NCBI GenBank assembly: GCA_016929205.1
Contig: JAFGJF010000078.1
Location: forward strand, 1-9,629
DNA: 9,629 nucleotides
From: Anaerolineae bacterium
Lineage (GTDB): Bacteria > Chloroflexota > Anaerolineae > JAFGEY01
Reading direction: 5' to 3'
Position 1 is the first letter of the stretch. Each line of letters opens with the position of its first letter. The translations under genes and the position numbers were made by a program. Shown piece after piece: positions 1 to 6,276 of this stretch. Under the pieces are notes generated by a model, which ran no database searches, was not told where the DNA came from, and was given only the letters and a program-made list of their open reading frames with translations.

Positions 1-457
1 ACACCATCGCCCGTGCCAGCGAGACACGCTGCATCTCACCGCCGGACAGCGTGCGCGCTTTTTGGTGGGTCAAATCGGCCATCCTGACCTGCTCCAGTGC
101 ACCCCGCACCTGCCGTCCTTCGTCGGACCGCCCACGCAGGCGCAGTCCGTAGCGCACATTTGCTTCGACGCTGCGATTGAGCAGGATCGGCCGCTGGAAA
201 ACGGTGGTCACACGGCGACGCAAAGCCAATGGAGCCGGGCGTCCTCCGTCCAGATCGGTGTCCAGGAAACGGATGTGACCCGACGTGGGCAGCTCTAAAA
301 AATTGAGCAGGCGCAGCAGGGTGCTTTTTCCCGCACCGCTCGGTCCGACCAGGGCCAGCACCTCGCCGCGATAGATGTCCAGGTGGGCCAAGTCAAGAAC
401 ACACCGTGTGTCGTAAATTTTTACCAAATCGCGTATTTTGTATATTATGTCATTCAT
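1..457 (-). CDS. ABC transporter ATP-binding protein (tungstate/molybdate type), 3' part missing
   Basis: This is the N-terminal 152 residues of an ABC ATPase; the gene runs off the left edge of the window. Walker A is GPSGAGKST (residues 38-46), the Q-loop glutamine is near residue 88 (VFQRP), and the signature LSGGEMQR starts at 137. The Walker B aspartate and H-loop lie beyond the edge. It follows the two permease genes on the same strand with a 43-nt gap, so it should power the oxyanion importer from the cytoplasm. The compact style, with Walker A near residue 40 and a short helical region, resembles TupC/WtpC-type tungstate ATPases. Assignment to tungstate rests mainly on the neighbours. 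ATG at 457 is the first ATG in frame; upstream TTG codons are possible back to a stop near 490, and no good Shine-Dalgarno sequence decides between them. Confidence 0.9.
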   Translation of the reverse strand, partial: MNDIIYKIRDLVKIYDTRCVLDLAHLDIYRGEVLALVGPSGAGKSTLLRLLNFLELPTSGHIRFLDTDLDGGRPAPLALRRRVTTVFQRPILLNRSVEANVRYGLRLRGRSDEGRQVRGALEQVRMADLTHQKARTLSGGEMQRVSLARAMV

Positions 458-500
458 CAAGTCGTCGACCCATGTCAAGGGCAAGTAACGCTAGGTTGGC

Positions 501-1205
501 TTATTCATCAAAGGTTCTACCTTGCAGGTAAAGCATCGCCACGTTGGTCAGGAAAGACAGGCCAAGCAAGATGAGGCCGAGAGCCATCGCCAGGTCGAAC
601 GCGCCTTTTCGTGTTTCCAGCACGATCGCTGTAGTCAGAACCCGCGTGCGCCCCTCGATATTGCCACCGACGAGCATCACCGCACCCACTTCCGAGATGA
701 TACTGCCAAACCCGGCGATGATTGAAACGATCACGCCCACTCGCGCCTCAACCAACACCGTCCATGCTGTCTGCCACGGTGTCGCGCCCAGCGAGATCAC
801 CTGCTGGCGAAGCTGCGGATCGACGCCCATGACCGCTGCCATCGTAAATCCGGCGACGAGTGGAAACGAAATGACACTTTGCGCGACGATCATCGCTCCC
901 GGTGTAAAGAGGGCCGGGATCAGCGGCGAATGGAGCTGTCCCAGCGGGCCGCTGCGTGACAGCAGCAGGTAGACCACCAGGCCCACCACCACCGGTGGAA
1001 AGCCCATACCGGTGTACAGCAGTGCCACCACCAGCCGCCGGCCCAGAAAGCGGTTCAATCCCAATAGCGCGCCTAACGGGATGCCGATCATCGTGCTGAA
1101 CAGCAGCGCAATGCCCGAAACACGCAGCGACAGGAACACGATCTCAAACAGGATCGGATCGCGCTTCGCGATCAATTCAAAAGCCTGGATCAGGCCGCGC
1201 AGCAT
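501..1205 (-). CDS. tupB: TupB-type tungstate ABC transporter permease
   Basis: This 234-residue integral membrane protein has about five or six hydrophobic segments, the usual size for TupB. The cytoplasmic coupling (EAA) loop is around residues 139-170 (SLGATPWQTAWTVLVEA...G), followed by SEVGAVMLVGGNI near 171-183, which is characteristic of TupB permeases as I know the family. It should form the membrane channel with the ATPase encoded next. The gene lies 31 nt downstream of a second, WtpB/ModB-type permease, and no TupA-type binding protein is seen in the window. The start ATG has AAGGAGA about 16 nt upstream, which is far; an in-frame TGA four codons upstream leaves no better ATG/GTG/TTG, so the start is kept. 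The family assignment is confident, the exact substrate less so. Confidence 0.85.
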   Translation of the reverse strand: MLRGLIQAFELIAKRDPILFEIVFLSLRVSGIALLFSTMIGIPLGALLGLNRFLGRRLVVALLYTGMGFPPVVVGLVVYLLLSRSGPLGQLHSPLIPALFTPGAMIVAQSVISFPLVAGFTMAAVMGVDPQLRQQVISLGATPWQTAWTVLVEARVGVIVSIIAGFGSIISEVGAVMLVGGNIEGRTRVLTTAIVLETRKGAFDLAMALGLILLGLSFLTNVAMLYLQGRTFDE

Positions 1206-1236
1206 CTCGTCGATGGGTCACTCTCCTTTTCTTGAT

Positions 1237-2010
1237 TCACCCTTGCTTTTGCAGTACCAGTCGCAGCAGCCCAAAAGCAGCCAGTGCCGCCAGGATCAGG
1301 ATCGCCGCCACCGGCTGCGCTGCCGCCAGACCAAATCCTTGAAATCGTTCGTAGACCAGTACCGGTGCGATCTTGGGGTGGTAGGCCAGGATGACCACCG
1401 CACCAAATTCGCTCATCCCGCGCGCCCACATCATCATCGCCCCACCCAGCACCCCACGCCAGGCCAAGGGCAGGGTGATCAGCCAAAAAGCCTGCCAGGC
1501 GGATGCCCCATCGACCGTCGCGACGCGTTCCAACTCCTCGTCGACCATCGCGAACGCCTCGCGGCTCATGGTAACCAGGAAAGGCAGGCTGACAAAAAGC
1601 ATACCAACGACGATCCCGCCCAGGTTGTCGACAAAGGCCATACCCAGCGGAGCCAGCCATCGTCCCAACAGACCCCGCCGGCCAAAGACCATCAGTAACG
1701 CCACGCCGGCGGCGGTGTGCGGAACGACCACCGGCAGATCGATGAGCGCCATTAACCATTTTTTCCCCAAAAAGCGTCGGCGCGCCAGCAGGTAAGCCAG
1801 GGGCACGCCGGTGGCTAACGCAAGTAGGGTGGCAATGGCTGCCGCTAGAAACGTTAGCCCCATCGCGCGCAGCACTTCGGGATCGGTACATGCCAGCCAG
1901 AACCGGCGCGGCGTCAGCGCAATCAGGATGCTGGCCAGCGGCAAGAGCACAAATGACACCAACAATCCACCGGCGATGCCAAAGGCAAGATCGAGCCTTT
2001 TACGACTCAC
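1237..2010 (-). CDS. wtpB: WtpB/ModB-type molybdate/tungstate ABC transporter permease
   Basis: This permease of 257 residues has hydrophobic segments throughout and an EAA loop containing DGASAWQAFWLITLPLAW, followed by GMSEFGAVVIL, typical of the ModB/WtpB (CysTW) permease family. I place the start at the GTG at 2010 rather than the ATG at 2031. The GTG overlaps the TGA of the preceding wtpA gene as GTGA and has GGAGGG a few bases upstream at the right spacing, a classic translational-coupling layout. The ATG at 2031 would add seven charged residues and has no ribosome binding site. Its partner should be the WtpA-like protein encoded just upstream. Because a TupB-type permease follows, the operon encodes two different permeases but shows only one ATPase in this window. 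Confidence 0.88.
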   Translation of the reverse strand: MSRKRLDLAFGIAGGLLVSFVLLPLASILIALTPRRFWLACTDPEVLRAMGLTFLAAAIATLLALATGVPLAYLLARRRFLGKKWLMALIDLPVVVPHTAAGVALLMVFGRRGLLGRWLAPLGMAFVDNLGGIVVGMLFVSLPFLVTMSREAFAMVDEELERVATVDGASAWQAFWLITLPLAWRGVLGGAMMMWARGMSEFGAVVILAYHPKIAPVLVYERFQGFGLAAAQPVAAILILAALAAFGLLRLVLQKQG

Positions 2011-3209
2011 GGCGTCCCTCCGGGAACGCACAGCGATTGTAATGGGGTCGGAACGCGATCGTAATGATCGGCGACCGGCGGATCAAACAACGGATGGTGA
2101 TTTGTCTCCATCACCGCTCGCCCTTCCGGACTCAGCAAAAAAGCGATGAACAAGGCCGCCTCTTCCGGGTGCAGGGCGTTGGATGGGATCGTGATCCCAT
2201 AGCCAATCCGCTCCCCTCGGAATTGCGGTTTGATCGACGCAAAGCGGCGAAAATCCAGGTTGACCTGGACCCGACTGTAGCTTGATTCCAGTTCCGCCAC
2301 GCTCAGGTTGAGCTCGTCGGGCAAGGACACCATCTCTAGCCCATGCTGGCGGATCACCGATTCGTACTCAAAGGCGTAATCCAGGTCGCCGGATTGAAGC
2401 AGGGCAACCAGTTGGATGCTGGCTCCGCGCATAATCAGGCCGCTGTTCGTCCGCGTCTCGACGATCTCGGGTACGGTGATCGTGCCCAGGTCGTCGTCCC
2501 AAAACAGCGTGATCGGCGAGGTAAAACGTTCGCCAAACATCGTTCTGAACAAAGTGGGCTGGCCATAGAATTCCTGTGCCATCGCAAAACACATCAGGGC
2601 ACGGTAACCCAGGGCGTCGAAACGCGGATCGGACAGCCCCATCCGCACATCCGGCCGGGTCACCACCTGTGTCCAGTTATCGGCGTCGATCTCGTCCGCA
2701 TACATGCTGCCGGTCGTATGGGCCAACGCCAGGCGATTGGTAGCAAAGCGGATCGTCCACTCGGCGTAAGGCTGGCCGGTCTCGGGCACGGTCACCGCAT
2801 ACATCAGCATCGGCACCAACGACGCGTCGGCGGTGGCCACCACGTCGATCTCGTCGTGCAGCTCGGTGGTGTGGCGAATCACCTGGATGCTGCCGTGATA
2901 CTCGGCCCGCACGTCGATGTGCGGATACTGCTGCTCGAATGCCTTTTCCAGCGCGTCAAAGGGAATGATCAGGCTGCCTGCGGCAAACACGACCAGCGGC
3001 ACGCGCGACGAGGCCGTTGGTGCGACGTTCGTAGGCGCCGCGGCAACGGTTTGGGCCGGCACCGGCCGGGTGGGTTCAACTGCGGCCGGCGCCGTTTGGC
3101 CGCTGCACCCGGCCAACACCAACACCAGGTAGAGACAGGCAACCCTGGACAGCGTTACCCGACCCAGGCATGCCAGGACGGCGCTATTGGATCTCGATTT
3201 GAACCACAT
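2007..3209 (-). CDS. wtpA: WtpA-type tungstate/molybdate-binding lipoprotein
   Basis: This is the extracytoplasmic binding protein of the importer, 400 residues. A signal peptide ends in the lipobox LAGC with the lipidated Cys at residue 35, followed by a Pro/Ala/Thr linker to about residue 68. The mature domain opens with VVFAAGSLIIPF and continues with TADASLVPMLMY, EIDADNWTQVV, YAFEYES (278-284) and IGYGITIPSNA, which track archaeal and bacterial WtpA proteins. In this family, as known from Archaeoglobus ModA/WtpA, an Asp and a Glu complete octahedral coordination of the oxyanion; E281 in YAFEYES and D198 in FDALGYR are the likely equivalents here, which is an inference. The gene overlaps the end of the upstream lipoprotein gene by 26 nt and the next permease by 4 nt. 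The start is the only ATG before the signal peptide, and its Shine-Dalgarno is weak, so coupling is likely. Confidence 0.92.
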   Translation of the reverse strand: MWFKSRSNSAVLACLGRVTLSRVACLYLVLVLAGCSGQTAPAAVEPTRPVPAQTVAAAPTNVAPTASSRVPLVVFAAGSLIIPFDALEKAFEQQYPHIDVRAEYHGSIQVIRHTTELHDEIDVVATADASLVPMLMYAVTVPETGQPYAEWTIRFATNRLALAHTTGSMYADEIDADNWTQVVTRPDVRMGLSDPRFDALGYRALMCFAMAQEFYGQPTLFRTMFGERFTSPITLFWDDDLGTITVPEIVETRTNSGLIMRGASIQLVALLQSGDLDYAFEYESVIRQHGLEMVSLPDELNLSVAELESSYSRVQVNLDFRRFASIKPQFRGERIGYGITIPSNALHPEEAALFIAFLLSPEGRAVMETNHHPLFDPPVADHYDRVPTPLQSLCVPGGTP

Positions 3210-4668
3210 CTTTGACCCACACGTTGCTCGGCAGACCGGGCATCACCATCTTGAGTTTGCCGGGCGTGTTGGTGAACCCCACCAGGCAGTCGGCACAATC
3301 GCGCACCTCGGCCACAAAGACTTCGGCAGCATAGCCATCGACAGCGGTGATGATCAGCTTGTTCGCACCCTCCTGCACGCCCGCCTGATCGAGCAGCGCG
3401 TTCAGGCGCACGCCCTCGTATTCCTGCTGCCCGCTCTTGGGGTGCTCGGCGGTGATCTGGACGACCTCCATAGCCCGCAGGTCGTCTTCGCTGAGGCCCA
3501 ATGCCTGATCCACCAGGCCGGTGATGACCAGGTCGCCTTCGACCGCGACGGGCACGGGCGTCGGTGTCGGTTCGGGGGTGGGCGTTGGCACGACGATATC
3601 CTCGACGTGGACGACGATCTGGGCAATCATCCCCGCCATCTCGTTCTTTTGCAGGTCGCTGCCGACCAGGCGAAGCGGAAAGTACTGGTCGGGCAGGGGA
3701 TTGTCGTTGACCTTGTGAGCGACGATAATATTGCCATTACGCTTGATCCGTGCGCTGTCAAAGGAAACGGTATAGCCGTCCTCGGCGATGACGTCGATCG
3801 TATAGCCGGCATCGGCAAGGGCTTCGTTGAACGCCGGCCCGTCGTGCCTGACCTCGTCGTCGACCCGCCCAACCAGCAGCCACAGCGGGATGCCCACCCA
3901 GTCCTGGGCGTGGTCGTCCGTCCACGTTGCCGCGTGGCAGTTGGGCGCTGCCCCGGACTCGAATGTCGCCCGGTCCATCTCTTCCACGATCGCACCTTCC
4001 AGGTGCAGCGTCCACTCTTTACTCAGCGACTTGATCTCAAGCGTCGTCACCCACTTGACCGACCAGTGCCCATCGGTCACCTGGTTGTTCTTGTCGCTGA
4101 TGATGGCCAGCCGCAGCGTGCCGTCTTGTTTCGGGTCCAGCGGCTGGCCGTTGTGCGCGTAAGCCAGGATCGCTGTCAGTGGATCGGGCGATTTGAGCTC
4201 GTCACCGGTGCCGGGATCGTAAGAAATAAACGAGCCATTCATCACCTGGTCGTAAGAAAAGGTAATGCCATAGCCGTCTTCAGCCACGACGTTGACGCCC
4301 ATACTCTCGTCGAACCCTATCTCCGCCACCAGATCTTTGAGCGCGATCCCTTTGTACAGGTCGGGCCCGGTGATCTTGCCGGTGCTGCTCTTGATCCCGC
4401 CTTGCCCTTCGGTGGCCGGCAGAGCCATCAAATCGTCTATCGTCAGCGATTTGGTGCCGTCCAGACCGATGATCTCGAGCGCTGGCACTGCCGGCGCCGG
4501 GGTGTTGGTCGGGGGAACCGCTGTAGGTGGGATGGGGGTGTTGGTCGCGGGAAGCGGCGTGCTCGTGGGGGCCATCGTCGCTGTTGGGGCTTGTGCGGCG
4601 CAGCCGGCCAGCAGGCCGATCAACAAGGTGACGACCACAATCCCGGTCACAAGGTCATTGCGTTTCAT
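3184..4668 (-). CDS. Lipoprotein with three tandem oxidoreductase molybdopterin-binding-like repeats
   Basis: The 494-residue protein begins with a signal peptide and lipobox LLAGC (Cys23), then a Thr/Pro-rich tether (about 30-60). Three related repeats follow, at about 64-215, 218-355 and 379-494, the last two separated by a PTPTPEPTPTP linker. Each repeat has a 'Y/W-x-G-x-x-L' segment (YKGIALKDLV; WVGIPLWLLV; YEGVRLNALL) followed by a DGY segment (VVAEDGYGITFS; VIAEDGYTVSFD; ITAVDGYAAEVF) and ends in a W/V-rich strand (HWSVKWVTTLEI; NVWVKDVVQIEI). This matches the sulfite-oxidase-like molybdopterin-binding fold. Cysteines that might act as metal ligands are C244 (repeat 2) and C458/C461 (CADC, repeat 3); repeat 1 has none. 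Binding of Moco is unproven. It is the first gene of the tungstate operon and has a strong Shine-Dalgarno, AAGGAGGAG, just before ATG. A role in cofactor or metal handling at the cell surface is an inference. Confidence 0.85.
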   Translation of the reverse strand: MKRNDLVTGIVVVTLLIGLLAGCAAQAPTATMAPTSTPLPATNTPIPPTAVPPTNTPAPAVPALEIIGLDGTKSLTIDDLMALPATEGQGGIKSSTGKITGPDLYKGIALKDLVAEIGFDESMGVNVVAEDGYGITFSYDQVMNGSFISYDPGTGDELKSPDPLTAILAYAHNGQPLDPKQDGTLRLAIISDKNNQVTDGHWSVKWVTTLEIKSLSKEWTLHLEGAIVEEMDRATFESGAAPNCHAATWTDDHAQDWVGIPLWLLVGRVDDEVRHDGPAFNEALADAGYTIDVIAEDGYTVSFDSARIKRNGNIIVAHKVNDNPLPDQYFPLRLVGSDLQKNEMAGMIAQIVVHVEDIVVPTPTPEPTPTPVPVAVEGDLVITGLVDQALGLSEDDLRAMEVVQITAEHPKSGQQEYEGVRLNALLDQAGVQEGANKLIITAVDGYAAEVFVAEVRDCADCLVGFTNTPGKLKMVMPGLPSNVWVKDVVQIEIQ

Positions 4669-4693
4669 ATTCTCCTCCTTCTCGAACGACTAT

Positions 4694-4715
4694 CCAAATT
4701 TTGCGCAAAATTTGG
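4694..4715. repeat. Perfect 22-bp palindrome between leader terminator and first gene
   Basis: The two 11-base arms, CCAAATTTTGC and its exact reverse complement, meet with no spacer. The palindrome lies between the leader terminator and the Shine-Dalgarno sequence of the first gene. It could be an operator for a dimeric regulator or form an RNA hairpin just before the ribosome binding site. It shares the TTGCGC core with the inverted repeat over the promoter at 4995-5013. Confidence 0.75.
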
Positions 4716-4722
4716 GGGGCAT

Positions 4723-4755
4723 AAAAAAAAGCGGCGTCTCGAAAAGAGACGCCGC
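4723..4755 (-). terminator. Intrinsic terminator in the leader of the tungstate operon (expression platform)
   Basis: On the minus strand a perfect 10-bp stem (GCGGCGTCTC with its complement) closes a five-base loop and is followed directly by eight Ts. It lies upstream of the first gene and downstream of the promoter and aptamer, with no ORF of its own ending there, so it must work as a conditional attenuator rather than as an end-of-operon terminator. I did not find an obvious antiterminator strand. A long stem (4784-4789 with 4841-4846) enclosing an 8-bp hairpin (4812-4819 with 4830-4837) fills the space between aptamer and terminator. Confidence 0.88.
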
Positions 4756-4849
4756 CAACGATACGCAAACGACAATCACACTCCCCGCAACAGGACATAA
4801 AACCAGTGCATCATCGTGCAACCGCCATGGCACGATGTGGTGCGGGATG

Positions 4850-4953
4850 TGCATCTCCTTTCCAAACACGGGAGGCAGCGCCGTTTCCAGCGATACCCTA
4901 TCGCCCAACGTCCATAGGCACAGTTGCCGTTAGGGCCGGTGGGTCGGAGAGCA
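4850..4953 (-). promoter_or_regulatory. Candidate Moco (molybdenum/tungsten cofactor) riboswitch aptamer
   Basis: The minus-strand leader closes on itself with a P1 stem of TGC-TCTCC (4946-4953) and GGAGA-T-GCA (4850-4858), eight pairs with one bulge. The 3' core just inside P1 reads GCCTCCCG then TGGAAAGG (4857-4876). From memory this is nearly the same as the conserved 3' core of the Escherichia coli moaA leader, the founding Moco riboswitch. Internal elements are a stem of CCC(T)AACG with CGTTGGG (4904-4910 with 4928-4935), a perfect hairpin CGATA-GGG-TATCG (4891-4903), and a GGAAAC segment (4883-4888). It stands between a consensus promoter and an intrinsic terminator and leads a tungstate/molybdate uptake operon, a known target class. 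A covariance-model search was not possible here. Confidence 0.82.
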
Positions 4954-4972
4954 AATATGAGATTATGGTGAG

Positions 4973-5000
4973 ATTATACCTGTTCTTGCAAAAAGCGCAA
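4973..5000 (-). promoter_or_regulatory. Sigma-70-type promoter of the tungstate operon
   Basis: On the minus strand the -35 is TTGCGC (4995-5000) and the -10 is a perfect TATAAT (4973-4978), with a 16-nt spacer. Transcription would start near 4966, giving a leader of almost 300 nt that holds the aptamer and terminator. A direct repeat, TGAGATTAT on the plus strand (4958-4966 and 4969-4977), spans the -10 and the start site. Confidence 0.7.
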
Positions 5001-5013
5001 GTGCGACTTGCGC
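4995..5013. repeat. Inverted repeat over the -35 of the tungstate operon promoter (candidate operator)
   Basis: GCGCAAGT and its exact reverse complement ACTTGCGC are separated by GCG. One arm contains the -35 hexamer, so a bound dimer would occlude RNA polymerase. The nature of the regulator is unknown; ModE-type binding is not suggested by any sequence I recognise here. Confidence 0.6.
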
Positions 5014-5083
5014 AGTGATAGTGTAACTGCCCGGTCAGATTTGCCGTATAGGAAATATGGTGTACCATTGATCGTGTGATTTG

Positions 5084-5165
5084 CTGATTCGGACGAAATG
5101 TCCTAAACTTTTGAATGCCCCTCATGGGGGGCAGAAAATCGTTTAGCTTGATATGTCGGAATCAG
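5084..5165. repeat. 82-bp interrupted inverted repeat upstream of the LURP-like gene
   Basis: Nested complementary arms are visible: CTGATTC (5084-5090) with GAATCAG (5159-5165), CTAAAC (5103-5108) with GTTTAG (5141-5146), TTTT with AAAA, and TGCCCC with GGGGCA around a TCATGG loop. An unpaired eight-base stretch interrupts each side. The element ends 24 nt before the start codon of the plus-strand gene. It could be a long 5' UTR hairpin or a small palindromic (MITE-like) insertion. No U-tract follows on either strand, so it is not a typical terminator. Confidence 0.6.
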
Positions 5166-5189
5166 TAGTGCACTAGATAGGAGACAGAT

Positions 5190-5696
5190 ATGCGCTACGT
5201 GATGAAACAAAAAGTCGTGACCTTGAGAGATCGTTTTGCCATTTACGACGAGCACGGCGATCGCATCTACCAGGCCAAAGGTAAGCTGGTCAGCGTCGGC
5301 GACAAGCTGACCTTGCGCAGCACGGGGGGCAAAAAACTGGCCTCGATCCGCCAAAAAGTGGTCAGCCTCATCCCCCGCTACCATATCCGCCGGGGAGGCA
5401 AGCTGCAAGCGGTGATCAAAAAAAGAGCGTTTACCGCGATCAAGGACAAGTTCAAGGTCACTATGAGAGATGGCTCGCCCGACCTCCAGATTACCGGCAA
5501 CATGCTCGATCACGAATACACCGTCTGGCGCAAGGGCAAAAAGGTGGCCAAAATCACCAAAAAGTGGGTGGCTTTTGGCGACAGCTATGGCATCGAGGTA
5601 CAAGACGGCCAGGACGACATCTTGATCCTGTGCTGCGCGGTGATCGTCGATATGATCTGCCACCGGGGCGCACATCCGCAGTTGGCAGATGAATAA
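5190..5696 (+). CDS. LURP-one-related (tubby-like fold) family protein
   Basis: This is a 168-residue protein of the LURP-one-related/DUF567 family, which folds like the Tubby C-terminal domain. It is a soluble, Lys/Arg-rich beta protein with the alternating strand pattern of the family: RYVMKQKVVTLRDRFAIYDEHG at the start (positions 2-23), then YQAKGKLVSVGDKL, repeated 'I-x-x-K' strands, and YTVWRKGKKVAKITKKWVAF near 109-128, ending in a hydrophobic helix LILCCAVIVDMIC around 145-157. The length fits the family. The start ATG has AGGAGA six bases upstream. Bacterial members are poorly characterised, so no function is assigned. The gene converges on the rhodanese lipoprotein gene with only 12 nt between stop codons and no visible terminator. 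Confidence 0.87.
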   Translation: MRYVMKQKVVTLRDRFAIYDEHGDRIYQAKGKLVSVGDKLTLRSTGGKKLASIRQKVVSLIPRYHIRRGGKLQAVIKKRAFTAIKDKFKVTMRDGSPDLQITGNMLDHEYTVWRKGKKVAKITKKWVAFGDSYGIEVQDGQDDILILCCAVIVDMICHRGAHPQLADE

Positions 5697-5708
5697 GTCC
5701 CTGTCCTG

Positions 5709-6158
5709 TTATTGCCCGAGCAGCTCGTACCCCGCTGCCTTCCAGGCATTCATCCCGCCGTCCAACTCGAATACGTTGGTGTAGCCCAACCGGGCCAATT
5801 CTTTGCCCGCCGAAGCGCTCATCCCGCCACTCCGGCAGTAAAGCACGATCTTGGCCTCCTTGTCCGGCAGTTTATCCAGGTTGTCCGCGATCTCGTTGAA
5901 CGGAATCGACAGATCGGTTTGCGGGATGTCCCCCTCGAACGGGATGTGCGTGTTGATCAGCAAAAAATCCTTGTTTGCCATCATCGCCGCGAACTGCTCT
6001 ACGGTGATGTCCGTATAGCCGTCCTTATTTTGGGCCGGCACCCCGGTATCGGGCGCCAATGCGCCGTCGCTCTGCACCGGAGCCCGCCCGCATGCCGCCA
6101 CCAGCAAGGCGACGGCGATCCATCCTACCCACACCACGCGCATTTGTTTTTGAACCAT
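5709..6158 (-). CDS. Rhodanese-domain lipoprotein
   Basis: The 149-residue protein has a signal peptide with lipobox VAAC (Cys23), a short linker, and a single rhodanese domain (about 48-149). The active-site loop is CRSGGMS with the persulfide Cys at 108; it is preceded by KIVLYCRS and followed by LARLGYTNVFELDGGMNAWKAAGY, typical of single-domain rhodaneses. The lipoprotein signal places it outside the membrane, where such proteins are thought to carry sulfane sulfur, but the substrate is unknown. GGAGG lies at a good distance before the ATG. A candidate extended -10 promoter sits about 65 nt upstream. The closeness to a molybdenum/tungsten uptake operon is suggestive, since sulfur transfer is needed in cofactor maturation, but the gene is in its own unit. 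Confidence 0.92.
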   Translation of the reverse strand: MVQKQMRVVWVGWIAVALLVAACGRAPVQSDGALAPDTGVPAQNKDGYTDITVEQFAAMMANKDFLLINTHIPFEGDIPQTDLSIPFNEIADNLDKLPDKEAKIVLYCRSGGMSASAGKELARLGYTNVFELDGGMNAWKAAGYELLGQ

Positions 6159-6192
6159 GTATCAATCCTCCAGGACCATAAATAAGCCAATC

Positions 6193-6207
6193 GGTACGCA
6201 CCGTACC
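6193..6207. repeat. Short inverted repeat in the 5' UTR of the rhodanese gene
   Basis: GGTACG and CGTACC are separated by CAC, about 35 bp from the rhodanese start codon. It may be an operator or a small RNA hairpin. Confidence 0.4.
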
Positions 6208-6222
6208 AGTTAAGCTGCTTCC

Positions 6223-6231
6223 ATCATACCA
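6223..6231 (-). promoter_or_regulatory. Candidate extended -10 promoter of the rhodanese gene
   Basis: The minus strand reads TGGTATGAT, a TGn extension plus a one-mismatch -10 hexamer. There is no convincing -35 at 16-18 bp, which extended -10 promoters tolerate. A transcript would start near 6216 with a leader of about 58 nt. Confidence 0.4.
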
Positions 6232-6276
6232 GACGCCATCTCGACTCAGTTTATTACCTCAAGTGCTGATACAGGA

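Noticed and set aside
2011..2031. ATG at 2031 as start of the WtpB-type permease
   Set aside because: The GTG at 2010 has GGAGGG at good spacing and overlaps the wtpA stop as GTGA; the ATG has no ribosome binding site.
3187..4800. Long plus-strand open frame (537 codons) opposite the triple-repeat lipoprotein gene
   Set aside because: It is antisense to a gene with signal peptide, lipobox and family motifs, has His/Arg/Val-rich composition typical of a GC-rich shadow, and would read through the leader terminator and palindrome.
4690..4908. Short minus-strand open frame (72 codons) in the tungstate operon leader
   Set aside because: It covers the 3' half of the riboswitch aptamer and the terminator hairpin; the structure explains the sequence better than a peptide.
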